DNA from: Nematopogon swammerdamellus
Taxonomy: Eukaryota; Arthropoda; Insecta; Lepidoptera; Adelidae
Length of the DNA: 64,000 bases
Assembly: GCA_946902875.1 (NCBI GenBank)
Contig: OX336354.1
Span: 8,529,247-8,593,246 of the forward strand
Direction of reading: 5' to 3'
Under the pieces are notes generated by a model. That model had not been told where the DNA came from, ran no database searches, and saw only the letters and a list, made by a program, of their open reading frames with translations. The first letter of the stretch is position 1. Each line of letters starts with the position of its first letter. Below, one piece after another: positions 57,284 through 64,000 of this stretch. Both the position numbers and the translations under genes were made by a program.

Positions 57284-57705
57284 GTGAAATACGGTCCCAT
57301 CCGGAAGAAAGCATGAAACTTGGCATGCATGTAGCTTTTATGTATGTGCTTCGATGTCGCTAGGGAAGCACGTCGAAAAAGTATTGTTTCCCCCTCCGCC
57401 CCCCTTTTATCTCCCTCATTCTGGTTTTCTTGACAATGACAAGAGTTTGGGGAAAATGACAAGAGTTATGATAAAATGGGCTGAAAAGGTTAAATACCTT
57501 ATACATTGATATGACACCTAATTCATTATGGTAGAAGCATTAGTTCCCGAGTTACAGCTCACCGCGTCAGACTCACGAAGGAAGTAACGCTTTTCCTCAG
57601 ACAACGGCTCCCTGGTAGAAGTAAGATCCCATTCGGAATAAAGCATGAAACTTGGCATGTATGTAGCTTTTATAATATATGTGCTTCGATGTCTCAGGAA
57701 TCTCC
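57284..57705. repeat. Direct repeat of about 80 bp, spaced about 335 bp
   Basis: AAAGCATGAAACTTGGCATG, TATGTAGCTTTTAT-like and ATGTGCTTCGATGTC occur in order at about 57306-57357 and again at about 57641-57693. The sequence between also shows weaker similarity to lepidopteran low-copy repeats. Class unknown. Confidence 0.65.
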
Positions 57706-57969
57706 CCCGCACTTACAGAGGCCAGTACAGGGAAGCCTTCCTGGAATGACTTCCTACATAAAAATTGATTTTTGTTAGGACAAGGACACGTACTATAATA
57801 CAAGTAATATAATATTTAAAAATTAAGTATGAAATAAGCAATTGTTAAACAAAAGTTCACTGGAAGAAATATCTGTAAGGGATAAGTCCGCCTTTGCACC
57901 TCATAAACATTTTATATTGTGCTTGATTCTGTAAAATGTTTTGGAGCAATATAGTATTTTCTGTCTATC
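57706..57969. other. No recognised feature
   Basis: AT-rich sequence between the direct repeat and a SINE. Confidence 0.4.
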
Positions 57970-58175
57970 TTTTTTTATTTATGGAAACTGACATGGTTGG
58001 CTACGACTTACTACATCCGTGATGTCAGCCCATAACACCTTGGTGAACTAATGTCAGCCATGTCAGTGCTCCCTTTCGGTCGTGCCGGCTACACTGAACT
58101 GGACGGAAAACACGAACTATTTAAACAACCATTTCAACCGATTCAGTGCGGTGGTGGTAATAACCCGGGTGGGTT
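57970..58175 (-). mobile_element. SINE family A, 3' half, minus strand
   Basis: T-rich tail, then the reverse complement of the family 3' end and body up to AACCCACCCGGGTTATTACC. Head missing. Confidence 0.75.
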
Positions 58176-59018
58176 CTATCTAATGAACATATTTATTTTC
58201 CTCATTAAAAAAACCTTATAATAAGAAGAAATACATTTCCTACATTGGTGAATTCTTAATCACTAAATCTAAGATAATGTAAAAATACTACATAATATGT
58301 AAAAATATGGTATTCAACTATTTGGGGTCAACCGTAAACGCGAAGACGGAAAATGTTATACTCTAGAAAATAATTAATGTAGAAAACACGTTCCGAAATG
58401 TCCAATGCAAAGTTCCTCTATTCATTCAACATACATAACTATTTAATATAAATGAAATCAGTTAAAAAATATAAAATTAATTGATAGAATAAGTGTACCG
58501 TCGTCAGATGTTATTTTTTTCGGACAGACGCAGAGAAAGATATTGTTTTTTAAATAAAAAAAAAGCAAAATATTTTCCAATCTCCAGATAATAGCTTTAG
58601 CCTTCAAGATTAATTAGCATTCAAAATGCGACCTCTATCGGGTCAAGCTAGGTCACTGTTGTCTTTAGAACCAGCTTGACTGGTTTGGCATTCTATGCGA
58701 AAACACTAAGGCCAATATGTTTTCCTTAAACATTGATTTTTCACCCACATACCCTTTGTGACCTAAAATTCCGTGCGGTAGGAAAATTACTATCTGCCGT
58801 CTCGGTATACGAGTACTGCAACCATCGAGCATGCATCTGTATCCACCTTGACTGCAACACTCGCCACCCAAAATCGCTGTTAAGTTTTCTCTATCACCAT
58901 CACACTGCGCGCGAAACTTCTTAATTAAAATGTCTTACTCCAACTGAGTAGTTCAGTCAAATGTCGCATTAGTAGAGATGCTTTGCTTCATAATTATTGT
59001 GCGTTTCGGGTTAGGAGC
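58176..59018. other. No supported gene
   Basis: AT-rich sequence with short overlapping frames at 58665-58924. Confidence 0.4.
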
Positions 59019-59374
59019 ATCGGGCATTGCTTAAAATTGGTGCCTTTTTTTATCATAGTTTTTTTTTCGCGCGGCCATCAACGAAACTTTTTTATTTTAG
59101 TTCAGAATAATGTTACAAACAAAACTTGTTGTGACGTGTATGCCTTAACTTAGTCCGAACGAAGTTATAAGGGTCAGAAGTTCGAATAATATTATGTTTC
59201 TATGCATTTTCATCAGGTTTAGTTTTTATAACTTCGCTCAGACTGAGTTTAGGCATACATGTCATAAAAAGTTTTGTTTGTAAAATTATTCAGAACTAAA
59301 GTAACCAAGTTTGGTCGATCACCGCGCGAATAAAAAAGGCACCACCTTCCATACAAAATGTGGCATTGCCCGAT
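59019..59374. mobile_element. Foldback (long inverted repeat) element, about 356 bp
   Basis: The ends ATCGGGCATTGC (59019-59030) and GCATTGCCCGAT (59363-59374) pair with one mismatch. Further in, GGTGCCTTTTTT pairs with AAAAAAGGCACC, CGCGCGG with CCGCGCG, and CTTTTTTTATTTTAGTTCAG with a matching region near 59285-59310. TAACTTAGTCCGAACGAAGT pairs imperfectly with ACTTCGCTCAGACTGAGTTT. It is non-coding and resembles a MITE of the foldback kind. Confidence 0.7.
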
Positions 59375-59446
59375 AGGTCCTGCGATGATCATTTTCGGAT
59401 ATGGAAGGAAACGTGTTAGGTGTTCAACTTCAAATAATCATCAATT

Positions 59447-59632
59447 TTTTTTATGGAAACTGACACGGTTGGCTACATGACCTACAACATCCGTGATGTC
59501 AGCCCATAACACCGGGCGAACTAGGTGCCATGTCAGTGCTTCCCTTTATTTCATGTCGGCTTCACTGAACTGGACGGAAAACACTAACTATTTACATAGC
59601 CGTTTCGACCGACGACGTTTCGTTCAGTGCGG
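59447..59632 (-). mobile_element. SINE family A, 3' half, minus strand
   Basis: T run, then the reverse complement of the 3' end and body to the ACTGAACGAAACGTCGTCGG block. Head missing. Confidence 0.75.
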
Positions 59633-59756
59633 ATCAATGAAGGTTGTATGGGGAATGTGAGAAAGGTAGAGAGAAGGTGTGTACATACATAAATATAATA
59701 TAATATATAATATACATATATAATGCATTAGGGAATATATGGAATCGCTTCATTAA

Positions 59757-59850
59757 TTTTTAGGGTTCCGTACCTTAAAAGGTAAAAACGAAACTCTTAT
59801 AAGATCACTCCCGTGTCCGTCCGTCTGTTACAGAGGTTTTTCTAGAAAAC
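59757..59850 (+). repeat. Family C-related head
   Basis: TTTTTAGGGTTCCGTACCTT, AAAAGGTAAAAACGAAACTC and CCGTGTCCGTCCGTCTGTTA form a variant of the family C start. Confidence 0.55.
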
Positions 59851-60388
59851 TAAGTAACGTAGAAACTTGAAATTTAGCATAATGTTAATAATAGATTTTG
59901 ATGACGCGCACATAATATATCGTCAGTGAATATATAGAAATTTATTTTAGATTAATATTGTAGTCAGTTTGGTACCAATAAAATAATTCTAATTAACATA
60001 TCGTGTGGGCAGCGATATATGTTATATATGTATAAGTGTGGGGTATCATTTAAAAGATCTAACTTAGAGAAATAAAAAAAAAATTTTTTTCTTTACTCTG
60101 GAGGTGAATAGACCACGTAACGAATTTTTCATCTCATTCGAAACTTCCCTAGTACCTATGTATTTTACCCTGTATTTTATTTAGTTTTACAAAAGTCGCC
60201 AAATCGTTACGTCCTTGTTCTTCTTATTTGTTTGAGCAATACCTACCTACGTCGAGATTCATTCCGAGGTCGCCAGACTAGATAAATTCGAACGGGTCTA
60301 CAATCGACGCGTCTGCTCCGCCGCGCAGCCGCCGCGCGTGACTCACCATCACATTGGATATTCAGCTAGCTTGTATATGTTGTGATGT

Positions 60389-60678
60389 TTTTAGGGTTCC
60401 GTATCCGTCGTACGGGACCCTATTACTAAGCCTACGCCGTCTGTCTGTCTGTCCGTCCGTCCGTCCGTCTGTCCGAGGGTTGTATCTCTTGAACCGTAAT
60501 AGGTAGCCCGTTGACGTTTTCACAGAATATGTGTTACTATGGCTGATATAACAACAAATAATAAAAAATAGAAAAAGTAAAAAATTAAGGGGAGTTCCCA
60601 TACAGGAAACGTGTTTTTTTTTCAATGTTTTTTTTGTAGTGCCGAAACCTCGGTGCGCGAGTGCGACTCGCACTTGGC
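60389..60678 (+). repeat. Repeat family C, complete-looking copy
   Basis: Opens TTTTAGGGTTCCGTATCCGT, then ACGGGACCCTATTACTAAGC, a CTGTCTGTCTGTCCGTCCGT run, TTGAACCGTAATAGGTAGCC, GAATATGTGTTACTATGGC and ACAACAAATAATAAAAAATA, and closes with GCGAGTGCGACTCGCACTTG. The family is common in Lepidoptera as I know it. It is non-coding; class uncertain. Confidence 0.7.
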
Positions 60679-60704
60679 AGATTTTTTTAAATACGCAAGC
60701 GTTA

Positions 60705-60850
60705 TTGCATTAATAGAATGAGATGTGATCGGTTGAATGTATTCGTGATCACAATATGTATTTCATGTGCAGGCACGCTCACTTGTTTACCGACACGACA
60801 TGTTTCATCGCGCTATACCGATTCTAGACGTCTAGTTCGGTATTTTTCAG
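60705..60850 (+). repeat. Repeat family E, copy 2
   Basis: Contains ATAGAATGAGATG, GTGATCACAATATG, TGTTTACCGACACGAC, CATCGCGCTATACCGATTCT and CTAGTTCGGT, in the same order as 38092-38260. Confidence 0.65.
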
Positions 60851-62590
60851 TCTGCCACGGTCACAGATTAGTTCAGTCTGTTTGGTCCGTGCCTGCGGTT
60901 AACAGTTTCCCATTTACCTACTCGTACTCGCGCAACAAAACTAAGCTATTTTAATGCAACAAATTAAAATATTCACGTTTTCAATTTCCTTAATTAATCG
61001 CCCGGAATGCCACAAATACCTAATTCAACAATGGAGAGATCAAAGCGGCGGCGGCGGCGCGTGCGCCGACCGCTCGTCCGGATCCATCAGGAGTGTCACA
61101 AAGAAATTCCGACTCGATTAAGTCGAGTCGAACTCCAGAGCGCGTCCTTTTCAAATCTCTGCGGCCGCCCGACCCACATTCCAGAGACTGCTTTTAGTTA
61201 GACCCCCCTTAGGGTTACGTAGTAAAGCGAGAAATCCTTTGAAAGTTAATTGTAATTTTATACGCCGTACTTTTTGTGTTCGTCAGACTAAAGATGATTC
61301 TGTGACTGAAACTGATGCAACTTTTGTTGTACAGCTTTAAAATTTATTTACTAATTATTAGTTTTTCGCAATATCTGTAGAATAGAATGAAATAGTTTAA
61401 CTGTAGAAAGACTCCACAACAAAAGCGGTAAAATGTCATGTATCCCTTTCGCGTCTTACCAACTACATGAAACATCGAGTTATTGTTACATTGCATTCAT
61501 ATGGTCATCTGGTTTATCTTCGAAAATATATAGATTAGACCAATTGCGTCATATTTATTAAACATATAAAACCCTTCTCTATGAGAGATAAAACATGACC
61601 TCATCATTATCGTGTACCGCGCGTGGGTCGCGTGACGTATCGCGTGCAACTTAAGTTCGGTAAGCTATACGTTATTTAAGATAGGCAAGTACTCTATCAC
61701 CTTGGCACACAACAATCACAAACGCGGCAACATAATGAGTAGAGAATACTCACAAGATAATACAGGCGATACACTCCTTGAGACGTGGACAAAGTAAGTT
61801 CGATACATTTTGTCAACGTATCTTCGGCTTCTTCTCGCGATATCATCCTTGACGCTTTAGACATCGGTGCTACACTTTTTTTCGAAAATGAGGTTTTCTC
61901 AAACGACCGAGAAAAAAAATCAAATAAGGGAATGACGACACGTCAGAATGAGTTCTTAAACCGGTCGGGCGTCTGGAGGACGTATCTAAATGCCCAAACC
62001 GACGCGACGTCTCGCCTCGGGCGTAGACAGTAGGGCAAAAAGAGCCCAGACATTCCTGCAGAAAGAAACAATAGCATGTAAAATAGCGGGCGTGGCGGCA
62101 TGCGAGCGAGCTCCGTTCCGATGATGCCTGCGCTGCGATACGAGATACAAAGGCATCGACAAGAACGTACAAATGCGTGTTTTTTTTTATTCAAAGCTTA
62201 TTTAGGACTATTGTGTGCCTTGCATGCATGTATACGGATCCACATTTTATTGACAAAACAATCGCCATTTCAAATTTAGTCTCAGACGCAAGTGAGCGTC
62301 GACCGATCGCAGCTTGATTCTTTCCTGATTGGCCGAGGTGTAGAGCTGGCGACTGGCGTAGTGCAGTGAGCCGTAGTAGGTCCGCGGCGCTCACGTGGAG
62401 TGGACGTGTCGGATTGGAGCCGCAGTTTAATCCACAGGGTAGATTAATCAGAGCGAGTGCTCCTGAGGGGCCCGCTGAGCGGTGCCGGGGCATGCAGCGG
62501 AGTGCAGGATTGACCTTGAGTCGGCCACTCGAAGAAAATACTATAGTATCTACGTACCTAGAGTAATTCCTTGTTTATATACCATTTTCA
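60851..62590. other. No supported gene; GC-rich pocket at 61020-61200
   Basis: The pocket has a 64-codon frame (61007-61201) but no recognised domain; its sequence could equally be regulatory. The frames at 61785-62194 lie on both strands. Confidence 0.35.
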
Positions 62591-62625
62591 GCTTACCCCG
62601 ATTGTCGGGATTCAGCGTGTGTGAT
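62591..62625 (-). repeat. Repeat family B fragment, minus strand
   Basis: GCTTACCCCGATTGTCGGGA then TTCAGCGTGTGTGATATGT is the reverse complement of the family B start. Confidence 0.6.
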
Positions 62626-64000
62626 ATGTATGTATGTAACCTACAGGTCATATTCCGTGACCATTGCAGTGTTGGCGATTCAACTGATTGTACGAAGAAC
62701 AATACGAATGTAGATAGATAGATATAGTTATACAGATGTAGACAAGCCGTCCTAACTTGCTGTAAAAGTTAGAATAATAAACACGTAAATCACTATAGTA
62801 GAAGCATTAGAAAGTTGCACACTATTACATTTGAAGAAGTCGGAAAGACCTGGAATAGGGAAAGTATAGTAGGTAATGAACTTAAACTTGCAGCACCTCC
62901 CAGCCAGGAGCTCTCCCACAACGGTGTAAGACCGAAGACACCAGGAGGTGTGTTTATTTTTCAGGATTTTAGGAAGACAGGCTCGAGGATGGGTGAGGAA
63001 GTGAAATAATCGACCGGCTTATGTTTCAGCCTGAAGCCAATATGGGAGTATGTGGAAAGACGGGATATTGGGATTTGGTGGAATGAGCGTTGCTGCGTTG
63101 GAGACAAATGAATATTAAAGAGTAAAATCATTTGCATTATCTATCAAGGTTATTACGTAAATTTAAAAAAGAGTTGGCACGTCGGCGTTGGTCGAAAGCC
63201 TCATCCAGAGCACCCGCGGATAAGCCGGACAGAAGCGAGCCGAGCCTAACGAAGCCCGGAGCGATCTTCATCAAGGCTCGCACGGAGCAGTGCAGGCAAC
63301 GATGGCAAAATTAATTTCACTCTTGTGTGTTTATTTTACGATTATAACGTTTACCTTCGCGTCTGTTAGCGCTGCCGGGCTGGAGGGTTTTCGTCTGATT
63401 TTTATAGAAAATTACATTTAAGTTAAAGTCAGAGGCGATGAAAATGTCGCTCTTTTTTGCCCTCATAATGCGCCCAGAGACAAACCTCCCGAATGATATT
63501 TCACGGTTTTTACCCGTCCGAAGTACTCCTCTACCTATCCACGAACGACACAGTTGTTTCACTCTGGCATCATGCGCTGAAATATTGCGGACTTCTACAT
63601 ATTTTATCAGCTCCTGTCATACAGCTGGACATGTGTTGGTTTATCCACTGCAATCTACCATTAAGGGCCGTCTATTGGCGATGACGTGCTCGCTATTACC
63701 ATCTGCCTTTTCCCACGCACCGTTTTCCTGTTCAAGACGTCACTGCTTGCTACCGGCGCGGTGGATGCGAGTGAAATGACATTTCATTAGGACCAGAAGC
63801 TCGCGCAGTAAAAACTGTCCTTTTGCTACATTTTGAAAAGCATTTCCAGTGTTCCAAATTCAAACTTATTTTCCGATTTCACGTTGCAAAGATTACGTGG
63901 GTATACGAACAAAATGCTCACAAATAAGTGCGCCGCAACAACTCTTATGAAATCTTTCAATTGATTTGCCCTATCTTTGTATGTAACTGACCCCCACTTT
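62626..64000. other. No supported gene
   Basis: Frames at 62815-63009 and 63438-63779 have no recognised domain. 63447-63530 shares a short block with 48838-48920. Confidence 0.4.

Overview
All calls were made by eye from the sequence; no alignment or database search was run. The window looks like gene-poor, repeat-rich intergenic or intronic DNA from a moth or butterfly (Lepidoptera). Reasons: AT-rich background, short interspersed repeats of types I know from Lepidoptera, Helitron-type ends, an RTE-type LINE tail ending in TGATGATG, and Transib and Penelope-like elements. I see no convincing intact host protein-coding gene; nearly all short open frames are chance frames.

The standout is a complete Transib DNA transposon at 52178-56873. 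Transib is the transposon superfamily related to the RAG1 recombinase. The element is 4,696 bp, has 36-bp terminal inverted repeats with 3 mismatches, and is flanked by a perfect 5-bp target duplication (CGACG). Both tips begin CACAGTG, the consensus V(D)J recombination-signal heptamer. The transposase frame (53440-55596) is full length except for one in-frame TAG at 54613-54615. It keeps the candidate catalytic acidic residues and a CxxC zinc-binding motif. A SINE has inserted into its 5' non-coding part.

The commonest feature is a SINE family with about 13-14 copies. Its Pol III head is a mosaic: a tRNA-like A-box segment, then a segment closely matching the internal promoter region of 5S rRNA, then a tRNA T-arm-like segment. 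A separate tRNA-headed SINE at 20426-20790 appears to share its body.

Other elements: a 5'-truncated Penelope-like element with a GIY-YIG end and perfect 53-bp inverted termini (39847-40412), a second probable Penelope terminal remnant (29526-29654), decayed RTE-like LINE pieces (18033-18561, 10962-11047), Helitron-like pieces (903-1176, 22746-22909), one piggyBac-like end (to 16712), a foldback element (59019-59374), and several unclassified repeat families. Two families have copies at distant places: 27991-29213 with 50189-51138 (inverted), and 38092-38260 with 60705-60850 (direct).

Tandem arrays lie at 1-489 (271-bp period), 15914-16232 (175 bp), 33773-34150 (213-bp higher-order unit) and 34177-34363 (98 bp). 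Several near-perfect short hairpins are scattered through otherwise unique sequence. GC-richer pockets with homeodomain-type TAATTA or TAATCC motifs may be regulatory, but this is a guess without conservation data.
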